Source: JBFWNZ01 sp050250795 (lineage in GTDB: Bacteria; Pseudomonadota; Alphaproteobacteria; UBA8366). From it: a DNA stretch of 8,509 nucleotides. A program made the position numbers and the translations under genes. Numbering within the stretch: the first letter of the stretch is position 1; each line of letters opens with the position of its first letter. This document shows, in pieces, positions 1-6,573 of the stretch. The stretch is taken from positions 1-8,509 of the forward strand of contig JBFWNZ010000157.1 of assembly GCA_050250795.1 (NCBI GenBank), read 5' to 3'. The notes beneath the pieces are model-generated. The model worked only from the letters and a program-made list of their open reading frames with translations. It did not search any database and was not told where the DNA came from.

Positions 1-330
1 CCGATCGACCGGGACGAACTGGTGAATTGCGCCGGCTGGCAGACGTTCCGCCAGCAAGGCGCCCGACGTGACGGTGCCCGTGGTGACAAGCACATGGCGC
101 CCCTCATCCACCAGAAGACGCACAAGGGCGAGCGAGGATTGTGCCTCGCCCACGCTCGCGGCGTGCAGCCAGACGAGCGAGCCGTCCGGGCGCGCCGCAG
201 ACGCGATGCCGCGCCGCTCACCCAGACGGCCGGCATCCTCCTTCCCGGCCTGCAACCGGCGCTGCAGGTACCAGTCGATGAACGGAAGAGCCGCCACCGT
301 CGCCGCCCGGTAGAGCGTCAGCGCCACCAT
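1..330 (-). CDS. waaA: 3-deoxy-D-manno-octulosonic acid (Kdo) transferase, N-terminal part, cut by window edge
   Basis: This is the N-terminal 110 codons of the inner-membrane glycosyltransferase that moves Kdo from CMP-Kdo to the lipid A precursor, the first step of LPS inner-core synthesis. The translation starts MVALTLYRAATVAALPF, a hydrophobic N-terminal anchor as is usual for the family. It then has RLGERRG (36-41), WLHAASVGEA (54-63, family form HAxSVGE), TTGTVTSG (83-90) and HQFVPVDR (103-110), which are the ordered hallmarks of the WaaA N-terminal domain. The ATG at 330 lies two bases after the TGA of the acyltransferase gene, so the two are almost certainly co-transcribed. The frame runs open to base 1; the donor-binding C-terminal half lies outside the window. 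In related alphaproteobacteria lpxK often follows, so it may sit just beyond the edge (inference). Identification is firm; mono- versus bifunctionality cannot be judged. Confidence 0.93.
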   Translation of the reverse strand, partial: MVALTLYRAATVAALPFIDWYLQRRLQAGKEDAGRLGERRGIASAARPDGSLVWLHAASVGEAQSSLALVRLLVDEGRHVLVTTGTVTSGALLAERLPAGAIHQFVPVDR

Positions 331-332
331 GG

Positions 333-1052
333 TCAGCGCACCCCGGAAACGGTTTCAGGCGTAGGCTGGACAAGCGCACGCCCCATCATACTGTCGCCTC
401 GATTCTGCAACGCGGTGATCTCGTCCTCCAGCCGGCGTCGCAGCCTCTCCATCTCGGCATCGTCGGCGTCGGGCGGTATGTGGATCGGCTCGCCCCAGAC
501 AAAAACCCCGCGGGCAAAGGGCAGCGGCACCATGAACCGATCCCAGCTGCCGAGCAGGATCGCGCGCGAGCAGGACATGGTCAGCGGGATGATCGGCACG
601 CGCGCGATCCTCGCCACGGCCAGAAAGCCCGAGCCGGCGCGCATGCGCGGGCCGCGCGGACCGTCGGGCGTCAGGCCGATGACCGTGCCGCGCCGCAGTT
701 CGCGGACCAAGGCGACGACGGCCGCAGCCCCTCCCTTGCCGGTCGACCCCACCACGGAATCGACGCCGAAATGCGACATCGTCATGCCGACCATCCGGCC
801 ATCGCGATGGCCCGAGGTCAGTATCTTGACGCGGTGACGATGCCGCCACGCATACGCCATCATCAGCAAACGGCCATGCCAGAAGGCCAGCACAAACGAT
901 CCGCCGGCCTCATGCACCCGGTTCGGGCTGTCCTCGTTCAGCACGGACCAGCGTCCCGTCGCATGGACGAAGCGGATATACTGCGCAGCAAGCCAGCACA
1001 GGCCGACGCGGACGCGCTCTGTCTTGAGCACCCGCTTGAACAGCCGTTTCAC
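333..1052 (-). CDS. DUF374 lysophospholipid acyltransferase-family protein (LpxJ-like)
   Basis: A 239-residue protein of the DUF374 family, related to glycerolipid acyltransferases. Family motifs appear in order: FWHGR (57-61), GHRDGR (81-86, usually S-RDG), GSTGKGG (102-108, usually GSSxRGG) and TPDGPRGPR (128-136). A hydrophobic stretch RVPIIPLTMS (151-160) follows. DUF374 members in Helicobacter and Campylobacter (LpxJ) are late acyltransferases that add a secondary acyl chain to lipid A. The position here, between msbA and waaA, fits a role in lipid A acylation at the inner membrane, but the substrate is inferred. The start is GTG at 1052, four bases after the msbA TAA. The ribosome site is weak and translational coupling is likely. 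The first in-frame ATG falls after the FWHGR motif and would destroy the domain, so GTG is preferred. The C-terminal 20 residues are poorly conserved-looking tail. Confidence 0.88.
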   Translation of the reverse strand: MKRLFKRVLKTERVRVGLCWLAAQYIRFVHATGRWSVLNEDSPNRVHEAGGSFVLAFWHGRLLMMAYAWRHRHRVKILTSGHRDGRMVGMTMSHFGVDSVVGSTGKGGAAAVVALVRELRRGTVIGLTPDGPRGPRMRAGSGFLAVARIARVPIIPLTMSCSRAILLGSWDRFMVPLPFARGVFVWGEPIHIPPDADDAEMERLRRRLEDEITALQNRGDSMMGRALVQPTPETVSGVR

Positions 1053-1056
1053 GGAG

Positions 1057-2880
1057 TTACGCCTGCCGCTTCAGCCCGGCTGCAGCCGGCTCGTGCAGCA
1101 ATTCGCTGTCCTCGAACTGCATGCGGCAGAGCCGCGCATACAGTCCGCCGCGCGCCAGCAGTTCGGGATGGGTGCCGCGCTCGACGATACGGCCCCGATC
1201 GAAGACGTAGATGATGTCGGCGTTGAGCACCGTGGCAAAGCGGTGGGCGATGACCAGCGTGGTCCGGTCTTTCGTCAGACGGTTCAATGCTTCTTGGACC
1301 TGACGCTCCGACTCCGAATCCAGTGCCGATGTCGCCTCATCGAGGAGCAGGATCGGTGCATTCTTCAGCATCGCCCGCGCAATCGACAGGCGCTGACGCT
1401 GACCGCCCGAGAGGCGCGTTCCGTGTTCGCCGACGATCGTGTCGTAGCCCTCGGGCAGTTCGCTGATGAAGTCGTGCGCCGCCGCAGCCTTGGCGGCCGC
1501 GACGATCTCCTCGTCCGACGCCCCCCAGCGGCCATAGGCGATATTGGCCCGCACCGTGTCGTTGAACAGCGAAACTTCCTGACTCACCAGCGCCACGGCC
1601 CCGCGCAGCGATTTCAGCGTGACATTGGCGACATCCTGGCCATCGATCTCGATGGCCCCCTGCTGGACCTCGTAAAAGCGCGGGATCAGGTTCAGCATCG
1701 TCGACTTGCCGGCCCCCGACGGCCCGACCAGAGCCACGGTCTTGCCGGCCGGCACCGCCATCGAAACGTCATCGAGCGCCACCTTGCCGGTCGGGTAGGC
1801 AAAGGTGACGTCGCGCACATCGACCCGCCCTTCGCGCACGACCAGAGGCGCGGCATCCGGCCGATCGACGATGGAGGGACGATAGTCGATCATCTCGAAG
1901 GTGCGCTCGGCCGCCGCCAGCCCCTCCTGAAGGCTGGAGTTCAGGTTGGCGAGGCTGCGCAACGGGGCATAGGCCATCAGCATGGCGGCGAAAAAGGCCA
2001 TGAAGGTCCCGATATTCGTCTGCCCCGCCAGCACCAGCAGCCCGCCCCAAAGCAGCACCGCCGCGACCGCGGTACCGGTCAGCGTCTCCATGATCGGGTA
2101 GGAGCGCGAGCGGGTCTTGCCGGCCTTGAAGAAATAGCGGAACACACCCTCGAACATGTCGTCGGCGCGCGCCTTCTCGTATTCCTCCATGCCGTACGCC
2201 TTGACCTGGCGCATGCCCTTGAACACGTCGTCGAGGAAGCCGGTCACGCCGCCGACATGGGCCTGGGTATCGCGCGAGACGCGGCGCAGGCGCCGCCCGA
2301 TGCGGACGATCGGCAGCACCGCGATCGGGAACACCACCAGCGCGACCAGCGACATCTTCCAGTTCATGTAGAACATGACGCCGACCAGGAAGATCACGAC
2401 CAGGAAGTCGCGCGCGATACCGGTGAAGGTCTTGACGATGGCGTCGCGCAGGAAGTTCACGTCGTTGGTGAAACGCGAGATCAGACGGCCGGTGGAATCG
2501 CCCTGGATGTAGGCGAGGTCGGCCTCGACCATGCGGGCGAACATCTGGCTCTGCATGGTGGCGATCACCCGCAGACCGACATTCTGCATCATGACCGCCT
2601 GGAGATAGCTCGCGAACCCCTTGACGATCGAGATGCCGAGAAAGGCCAGCGGAATGAGGTAGACGAGCGTGCGATCCCCCTCGTTCAGCACCTTGTTCAG
2701 CGCGGGTTCGATCATGCTGGCCTGGACCGCCGCGCAGGACGCGACGATCACCATGCCGAATACGGCGATGGCGATCCGCCGGGTCTGATCCGCCAGATAC
2801 TCGCGCAACAGCCGCCCGACCAGATGACGGGTGTTCGCGTCAAACCGGAATCCCTTGCGTTTGCTGGCTTTCTCGCTCAC
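1057..2880 (-). CDS. msbA: MsbA-type lipid A flippase, ABC transporter fused permease/ATPase
   Basis: A 607-residue half-transporter (GTG start) with an N-terminal membrane domain of six predicted helices (within about 33-310) and a C-terminal ATPase. ATPase motifs: Walker A GPSGAGKST (386-394), Q-loop Gln in VSQEVSLF (about 434), signature LSGGQRQR (490-497), Walker B ILLLDEA with Glu about 515, and H-loop IAHR (His about 546). The length is close to the E. coli MsbA (582). As a homodimer it flips core-lipid A across the inner membrane. Its place directly upstream of the acyltransferase and waaA supports this over a drug exporter, though MsbA-like exporters are hard to separate by sequence alone. 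I chose GTG 2880 because GAAGGGG sits eight bases upstream. An in-frame GTG at 2919 would add 13 Arg-rich residues without a clear ribosome site. The gap to the preceding glycosyltransferase is 69 bases, so this gene may also have its own promoter. Confidence 0.9.
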   Translation of the reverse strand: MSEKASKRKGFRFDANTRHLVGRLLREYLADQTRRIAIAVFGMVIVASCAAVQASMIEPALNKVLNEGDRTLVYLIPLAFLGISIVKGFASYLQAVMMQNVGLRVIATMQSQMFARMVEADLAYIQGDSTGRLISRFTNDVNFLRDAIVKTFTGIARDFLVVIFLVGVMFYMNWKMSLVALVVFPIAVLPIVRIGRRLRRVSRDTQAHVGGVTGFLDDVFKGMRQVKAYGMEEYEKARADDMFEGVFRYFFKAGKTRSRSYPIMETLTGTAVAAVLLWGGLLVLAGQTNIGTFMAFFAAMLMAYAPLRSLANLNSSLQEGLAAAERTFEMIDYRPSIVDRPDAAPLVVREGRVDVRDVTFAYPTGKVALDDVSMAVPAGKTVALVGPSGAGKSTMLNLIPRFYEVQQGAIEIDGQDVANVTLKSLRGAVALVSQEVSLFNDTVRANIAYGRWGASDEEIVAAAKAAAAHDFISELPEGYDTIVGEHGTRLSGGQRQRLSIARAMLKNAPILLLDEATSALDSESERQVQEALNRLTKDRTTLVIAHRFATVLNADIIYVFDRGRIVERGTHPELLARGGLYARLCRMQFEDSELLHEPAAAGLKRQA

Positions 2881-2949
2881 TCCGCGGGCCCCTTCGGTTC
2901 GGCGGGCGTGATATACCACGCGACACCGGGAGGGGCCAGCGGCAGAAGG

Positions 2950-3948
2950 TCAGCGAACCGGGACCAGATTGTCGAAAAACTGCCGTGCCGAATGCCGCCA
3001 GTCGTGATTGACGGCAAAATCGCGGCAGCGCGCCCCCGGAACCTCCAAAGCGAGGCGGGCGGCACGCCCCAGATCCTCGTCCAGCGCGCCCACGCCGGCA
3101 CCGCCGATCACATCGAGCGGACCGGTGACCGGATACGCCGCGACCGGCAGGCCGGACGCCAGGGCCTCCAGCAATACGAGCCCGAACGTGTCTGTGCGGC
3201 TCGGAAACACGAAGACATCGGCCGCCGCGTAGTGGCGGGCCAGCGCCTCGCCATGTTGCGCACCGGCGAACTTCACCTCCGGATAGCGGCGGCGCAACGT
3301 CTCCAGCATCGGACCGGCGCCCACCACATGCTTGGTGCCCGGCAATTCGAGGTCGAGGAAAGCCTGGATATTCTTCTCGACCGCCACGCGCCCGACATAC
3401 AGCCAGTTGGGACCGTTCCCGTTCGTCTTGGGGGCGGCACAGGGGCGGAACTGGTCTGTATCGACGCCCCGCGACCAGCGGACGATCCGCTTGAAGCCAC
3501 GGCTTTCAAGATCGGCCTGAAGCGACGGCGTCGCGACCATGGTGGCCGCGGCAGCGCCATGGAAGCGTCGCAGCCAGGCATAGGCGATACCGACGGGCAG
3601 GCCGATGCGGGCATGCACATATTCGGGAAAGCGCGTGTGGAACGAGGTGGTGAAACGCAGCCGGCGGCGCAGGCAGTACCGGCGCATGGCAATGCCGAGC
3701 GGCCCTTCGGTCGCGATATGGATCGCATCCGGCGCAAAGGCGTCGACCATCCCGGGCAGCCGCCAGCGCGCGTCGACGGCGAGGCGGATTTCCGGATAGG
3801 TCGGACAGGGAATGGAGCGGAACCGGTCGGGGCCGAACAATTCCACGGCGTTGCCCATCGCCCGCAACAGGCCGGCGACGGTGTCGAGCGTGCGGACCAC
3901 GCCATTGACCTGGGGATACCACGCGTCGGAGACGATCAGCAGCCTCAT
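2950..3948 (-). CDS. GT4-family glycosyltransferase, probable diacylglycerol glycosyltransferase
   Basis: A 332-residue GT-B fold enzyme of family GT4. The N-terminal acceptor domain opens MRLLIVSDAWYPQVNGVVRT, typical of the MgtA/SqdX/PimB-like branch. FHTRFPEYV (103-111) and SRGVDTDQFRP (159-169) follow. The C-terminal nucleotide-sugar domain has YVGRVAVEKNI (184-194) and SRTDTFGLVLLEALASG (250-266), the region of the GT4 EX7E motif. Its second Glu is E261 and the first position is Asp253. The ATG overlaps the TGA of the upstream phosphoesterase (ATGA), so translation is coupled. In rhizobia and marine bacteria a glycosyltransferase of this kind (Agt) next to PlcP glycosylates diacylglycerol from UDP-sugars. 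That substrate is inferred here; an LPS or mannosyl acceptor remains possible. The frame stays open upstream to 4326, but that stretch is the shadow of the phosphoesterase gene. Confidence 0.87.
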   Translation of the reverse strand: MRLLIVSDAWYPQVNGVVRTLDTVAGLLRAMGNAVELFGPDRFRSIPCPTYPEIRLAVDARWRLPGMVDAFAPDAIHIATEGPLGIAMRRYCLRRRLRFTTSFHTRFPEYVHARIGLPVGIAYAWLRRFHGAAAATMVATPSLQADLESRGFKRIVRWSRGVDTDQFRPCAAPKTNGNGPNWLYVGRVAVEKNIQAFLDLELPGTKHVVGAGPMLETLRRRYPEVKFAGAQHGEALARHYAAADVFVFPSRTDTFGLVLLEALASGLPVAAYPVTGPLDVIGGAGVGALDEDLGRAARLALEVPGARCRDFAVNHDWRHSARQFFDNLVPVR

Positions 3949-4730
3949 GCGGAGGCGTATTCCAGCAGCGGGAGGGCGCGGGTCTCGGTCCAGTAGACGA
4001 GTTCGAGCCTTCCGTCGAAATGCTCCACCAGGGCGCTGCAGCTTTCGACCCAGTCGCCATCGTTGCAGTAGAGGATGCCGTCGATATCGCGGATTTCGGC
4101 ATGATGGACATGCCCGCACACCACGCCGTCGACATTCTGGCGGCGGCCTTCGGAGGCGATGGCCGCCTCGAACCGGCCGACATACTCGACCGCGTTCTTT
4201 ACCCGCCGCTTCAGGTAGGCTGAAAGCGACCAGTAGGGATAGCCAAGCCGGCGGCGGACGATGTTGAAGTAGTGGTTGGTCGCAAGCAGCAGGTTGTAGG
4301 CCCAGTCGCCCAGCAGCGCGATCCATTTGGCATAGCGCACGATGACGTCGAACTCGTCGCCATGCATGACCAGCAAGCGGCGCCCGTCGGCGGTCTCGTG
4401 GATCGCCTCGCGAACCAGATCGACCCCGCCGAACTGCAGGCCGACATAGTCGCGCAGCGCCTCGTCGTGATTGCCGGGAACGTAGATGACGCGCGTTCCC
4501 TTCTTCGCCTTCTTCAGGATGTGCCGGACCACATCGTTATGGCTCGGCGCCCAATACCAGGACCGCTTCAGCCGCCACCCATCAACGATGTCGCCGACGA
4601 GGTACAGGTATTCGCAGCGTGTGTGCTTCAGAAAGTCGAGAAGGAACTCGGCCTTGCATCCCCTGGTCCCAAGATGAATATCGGAGACCCAGACGGATCG
4701 GTATTTGGTAATTCCGCGTATTCCATGCAT
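3945..4730 (-). CDS. plcP: PlcP/LpxH-like metallophosphoesterase (often annotated UDP-2,3-diacylglucosamine diphosphatase)
   Basis: A 261-residue calcineurin-like phosphoesterase of the COG2908 type. Metal-binding motifs are complete: SDIHLG (Asp17, His19), GDIVDGW (Asp47), GNHDE (Asn87, His88), MHGDEFD (His123) and GHVHHA (His207, His209). No membrane segment is evident. Bona fide LpxH usually has GNRD where this protein has GNHD. It also has a long insert around HGDEFD...LGDWAYN...YWSLSAYLKRRVKNAV. Both features resemble PlcP, the intracellular phospholipase C of Sinorhizobium and marine alphaproteobacteria, which removes head groups from phospholipids to give diacylglycerol during phosphate starvation. 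The overlapping glycosyltransferase supports PlcP over a lipid A role, and alphaproteobacteria normally use LpxI for the lipid A step. This is inference from motifs and context. The ATG at 4730 has only a weak purine-rich leader (GAGCAG). It is the first gene of the leftward cluster. Confidence 0.82.
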   Translation of the reverse strand: MHGIRGITKYRSVWVSDIHLGTRGCKAEFLLDFLKHTRCEYLYLVGDIVDGWRLKRSWYWAPSHNDVVRHILKKAKKGTRVIYVPGNHDEALRDYVGLQFGGVDLVREAIHETADGRRLLVMHGDEFDVIVRYAKWIALLGDWAYNLLLATNHYFNIVRRRLGYPYWSLSAYLKRRVKNAVEYVGRFEAAIASEGRRQNVDGVVCGHVHHAEIRDIDGILYCNDGDWVESCSALVEHFDGRLELVYWTETRALPLLEYASA

Positions 4731-4900
4731 GGCAACTGCTCATATTCGCCAACGCATGGGATCGATAATCGAAACACATATTCAGAAAAAGTGATTTTAT
4801 TTATTTGAAAAATAAATTCATTATTCTGAAATATACTGGAAACAATTTCGCCGGCATTCGGTCACAAATTAACGCCTCGCCCATTCCTGGAGTTTCCCGC
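4731..4900. promoter_or_regulatory. AT-rich divergent promoter region between plcP and the lipid kinase gene
   Basis: These 170 bases separate two divergent genes and are strikingly AT-rich: I count 17 G/C in 80 bases over 4771-4850, against GC-rich flanks. Candidate elements include TATACT at 4832-4837 as a rightward -10 box. There is no well-spaced -35 box, since TTGAAA at 4805 lies 21 bases away. On the minus strand TTGTTT then TAATGA, 16 bases apart, is a weak leftward candidate. There is also an odd palindrome TCGAT-A-ATCGA (4762-4772), a repeated CATATTC (4741-4747 and 4777-4783) and an inverted repeat described separately. No good Pho box (two CTGTCAT-like repeats 11 bases apart) was found. 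The nearest thing is CTGAAAT/CTGGAAA at a spacing of 10. Confidence 0.6.
4799..4817. repeat. AT-only inverted repeat in divergent promoter region
   Basis: ATTTATTT (4799-4806) and AAATAAAT (4810-4817) form a perfect 8-bp inverted repeat around the spacer GAA. It lies near the middle of the divergent intergenic region. It could be a regulator-binding site or simply part of an AT-rich UP-element-like tract; the sequence alone does not decide. Confidence 0.5.
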
Positions 4901-5818
4901 ATGCCGTTGCGCATCCGCCTTCTCGTGATCCGCAACCCGGTCGCCGGCCTGCGACGGGGGCGCTTGTTCGAAAAGGTGATGCGCCGGCTGACGGACACAG
5001 GGTGCCGTATCACGCTGCGCGAAACCTGGCAGCGCGGCGATGCCGAACTCTATGCCCGGGCGGCAACACCGCTGGAGTTCGATGCCGTGGTGGCGGCCGG
5101 GGGCGACGGGACGATCAACGAGGTCGCGAACGGCCTGGCCGGCCGCAACGTGGCGCTTGCGATCCTGCCGCTGGGCACGGCCAATGTGCTAGCCACCGAA
5201 ATCGGGCTGCCCGTCCGCGCCAAGGCCATCGCACGCACGATCCTGCGGGGGCAGGACCGTGCCATCCGCGTCGGCCTCGTCAACGGCCGCCGCTTCACGC
5301 TGATGGCCGGCGTGGGCTTCGACGCCCATGTCGTGCGCCGGGTTACGCCCTGGCTCAAGCGTCGCCTGGGCCGCAACGCCTATGTGCTGGAATCGCTGCG
5401 TGAAATCCTTCGGCATCGCGGCCTGCGCTATCCGATCAGCCTGGACGGTCGCCCGACCGACGCAGCCTCGCTCATCGTCGCAAACGGACGACACTATGCG
5501 GGGCCTTATGTCGCCGCACCGAATGCCAGCCTTACCGACGACAGCCTCCACGCCGTGCAGTTCCTGCGCGACGGCCGCTGGAACTGCATCCGCTATGGCC
5601 TCGCCCTGCTGCGTAACCGGTTCGGCTCGATGCCGGACATCCGGATAGACCCTGTCCAGACGGTCGAAATCCAGGAGCCGGCGGGCGAACCGGTCCAAGG
5701 GGATGGCGACATCATCGCCGTCCTGCCGGCCAGGATTTCCCTGGACCCGGAGCCCTTGCGGCTGATCGTTCCGCGCCGGTCCCCGCTTCAGCGCCGTGAG
5801 GATTCGGCGCGACGATAG
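4901..5818 (+). CDS. Diacylglycerol kinase-family lipid kinase (DgkB/YegS-like)
   Basis: A 305-residue protein of the diacylglycerol kinase catalytic family. Motifs in order: IRNPVAG (10-16), the nucleotide-binding GGDGTINEVANGL (67-79), PLGTANVLA (90-98, usually PxGTxND/xLA), AGVGFDA (136-142), ANGRHYAG (194-201) and QGDGD (266-270, usually DGE). Length fits the bacterial DgkB/YegS/LCB5 group (about 290-320). It probably phosphorylates diacylglycerol or a related lipid with ATP at the inner face of the membrane. Next to PlcP and the glycosyltransferase it could recycle diacylglycerol to phosphatidic acid (inference); other lipid substrates are possible. I chose ATG 4901 because GGAG stands eight bases upstream and the conserved fold begins at once. 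The in-frame TTG at 4805 would add 32 residues encoded by the AT-rich promoter region. The 3' end overlaps the convergent lipoprotein gene by 31 bases. Confidence 0.88.
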   Translation: MPLRIRLLVIRNPVAGLRRGRLFEKVMRRLTDTGCRITLRETWQRGDAELYARAATPLEFDAVVAAGGDGTINEVANGLAGRNVALAILPLGTANVLATEIGLPVRAKAIARTILRGQDRAIRVGLVNGRRFTLMAGVGFDAHVVRRVTPWLKRRLGRNAYVLESLREILRHRGLRYPISLDGRPTDAASLIVANGRHYAGPYVAAPNASLTDDSLHAVQFLRDGRWNCIRYGLALLRNRFGSMPDIRIDPVQTVEIQEPAGEPVQGDGDIIAVLPARISLDPEPLRLIVPRRSPLQRREDSARR

Positions 5819-6126
5819 CCCTGCTGCGCGAGACAGGATTCCATCAGACGGTCCGCATAGCGCTTGGCATCCACCTGGGCCAGATCGCGCTGAACCCCGC
5901 CGCCGCCGCCTGCGCCGGCATAGGTCGCATCGATTCCGCTCAGGGTCGCACCGTACTCGCGGGTTGCGCGGTCCTCCGCAAAGCGGCGGCAGCCGGCGAC
6001 ATCGCGCTGGCGATCGTCCTCGCCGACGCCGGCCTTCTCCCACCGCACGGCGGACGAACCGCGCTCCGAACACCCGATACCGAGTAGCAGCGGGACGAGA
6101 AGAAACAACAGCTTGTATGGCGGCAT
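5788..6126 (-). CDS. Small Cys-containing lipoprotein, function unknown
   Basis: A 112-residue predicted lipoprotein. MPPYKLLFLLVPLLLGIGC is a signal peptide with lipobox LGIGC, lipidated at Cys19. The mature part has the pattern W-x-K-x-G (29-33), D42..C46, a Gly-rich run at 71-77, and DAKRYADRLMESCLAQQGYRR with Cys98 near the end. Two Cys (46, 98) could form a disulfide. The W-K-x-G...D..C...C..(Q/K)GY layout recurs in small proteobacterial lipoproteins of unknown role, so I name no function. ATG 6126 is preferred to the in-frame ATG at 6165, because AGGG lies about eight bases upstream and the signal peptide then begins at the N-terminus. The gene is divergent from the 78-residue ORF and convergent with the lipid kinase gene, overlapping its last 31 bases. 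Confidence 0.75.
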   Translation of the reverse strand: MPPYKLLFLLVPLLLGIGCSERGSSAVRWEKAGVGEDDRQRDVAGCRRFAEDRATREYGATLSGIDATYAGAGGGGGVQRDLAQVDAKRYADRLMESCLAQQGYRRAESSRR

Positions 6127-6250
6127 GCATGCATCCCTATTGCCAGACGACAGGCGACCCGGCATCCTCGACGCATCGAGTCGCGGATGTCAAACGGGCC
6201 TGCCCATCAACGGTTCTGCCGCGGCGGGCAGCAAGGGGATTGGGGGTTTC

Positions 6251-6487
6251 ATGGCTACCAAGAAGGCTGCTCCGGCCAAGACGGACGAGCAACTGATCCG
6301 CATCCAGCACGCGGTGGTGATCCAGAAGGGGTCCGACCTGCGCGCGCTCAACGACCTGCTATCGGTCGGATGGAAAGCGGTGTCCTCCTCGTCGATGGGA
6401 ACCGGCGTGCTGGTGATCCTGGAGAATTTCGGGACCGAGAACACCATCGAAGAGATGCGGACCGCGCTGGGCTATTCCGGCCTCTGA
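6251..6487 (+). CDS. Conserved-looking 78-residue protein, function unknown
   Basis: A small soluble protein beginning MATKKAAPAKTDEQL, with a Lys/Ala-rich flexible start. A compact domain follows with RIQHAVVIQKGSDLRALNDLLSVGWKAV (17-44), SSSSMGTGVLVILE (45-58) and a C-terminal helix TIEEMRTALGYSG. The arrangement of strand, helix LNDLLSxGWK, then strand VLVILE recalls small proteins of the DUF4177-like fold, but I cannot assign it to a family. No signal peptide, membrane segment or catalytic motif is seen. The purine-rich leader AAGGGGATTGGGGG lies upstream of ATG 6251 and supports translation. Codon use matches the neighbours. The 124-base gap to the divergent lipoprotein gene could hold promoters for both, though no clear -35/-10 pair was found. 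Confidence 0.65.
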   Translation: MATKKAAPAKTDEQLIRIQHAVVIQKGSDLRALNDLLSVGWKAVSSSSMGTGVLVILENFGTENTIEEMRTALGYSGL

Positions 6488-6523
6488 CGCCGCGCCGGGC
6501 CGTGGATTGCAGCGCATCGGCAC

Positions 6524-6543
6524 GCGGCATCCCGGGATGCCGC
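6524..6543. repeat. Perfect 20-bp palindrome between two small genes
   Basis: The half GCGGCATCCC (6524-6533) is followed directly by its exact reverse complement GGGATGCCGC (6534-6543). It lies 37 bases after the stop of the 78-residue gene and 30 bases before the lipoprotein start. As RNA it could fold into an 8-bp stem with a CCGG loop, but no U-run follows, so it is not a classical terminator. It may be an operator, an RNA stability element or a chance GC-rich palindrome. Confidence 0.7.
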
Positions 6544-6573
6544 CGCAATGGACATTCGGGAAACGGGTTCTCG

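Noticed and set aside
2881..2919. Longer msbA start at GTG 2919
   Set aside because: It adds 13 Arg-rich residues and lacks a ribosome site, whereas GTG 2880 has GAAGGGG eight bases upstream.
1024..3996. A 990-codon plus-strand open frame running antisense to the acyltransferase, msbA and glycosyltransferase genes
   Set aside because: Its product is rich in His, Arg, Asp and Gln with no domain or motif, as expected for the mirror of GC-rich codons, while the minus strand encodes three clearly recognisable proteins over the same bases.
3949..4326. N-terminal extension of the glycosyltransferase frame by 126 codons
   Set aside because: The extension lies wholly within the phosphoesterase gene in another frame and has an Arg/Pro-rich shadow composition. 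The GT4 fold begins exactly at ATG 3948, which forms an ATGA overlap.
3945..4730. Calling the phosphoesterase LpxH of the lipid A pathway
   Set aside because: The LPS neighbours make it tempting, but GNHD in place of GNRD, the overlap with a diacylglycerol-type glycosyltransferase and the usual use of LpxI in alphaproteobacteria favour PlcP. It is kept as the alternative.
4825..4845. Possible Pho box CTGAAAT..CTGGAAA
   Set aside because: The repeats match the CTGTCAT consensus poorly and are 10 rather than 11 bases apart.
4805..4900. TTG start giving the lipid kinase 32 extra residues
   Set aside because: The stretch is the AT-rich promoter region with Lys/Asn/Ile codons unlike the gene. 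ATG 4901 has GGAG upstream and begins directly at the conserved fold.
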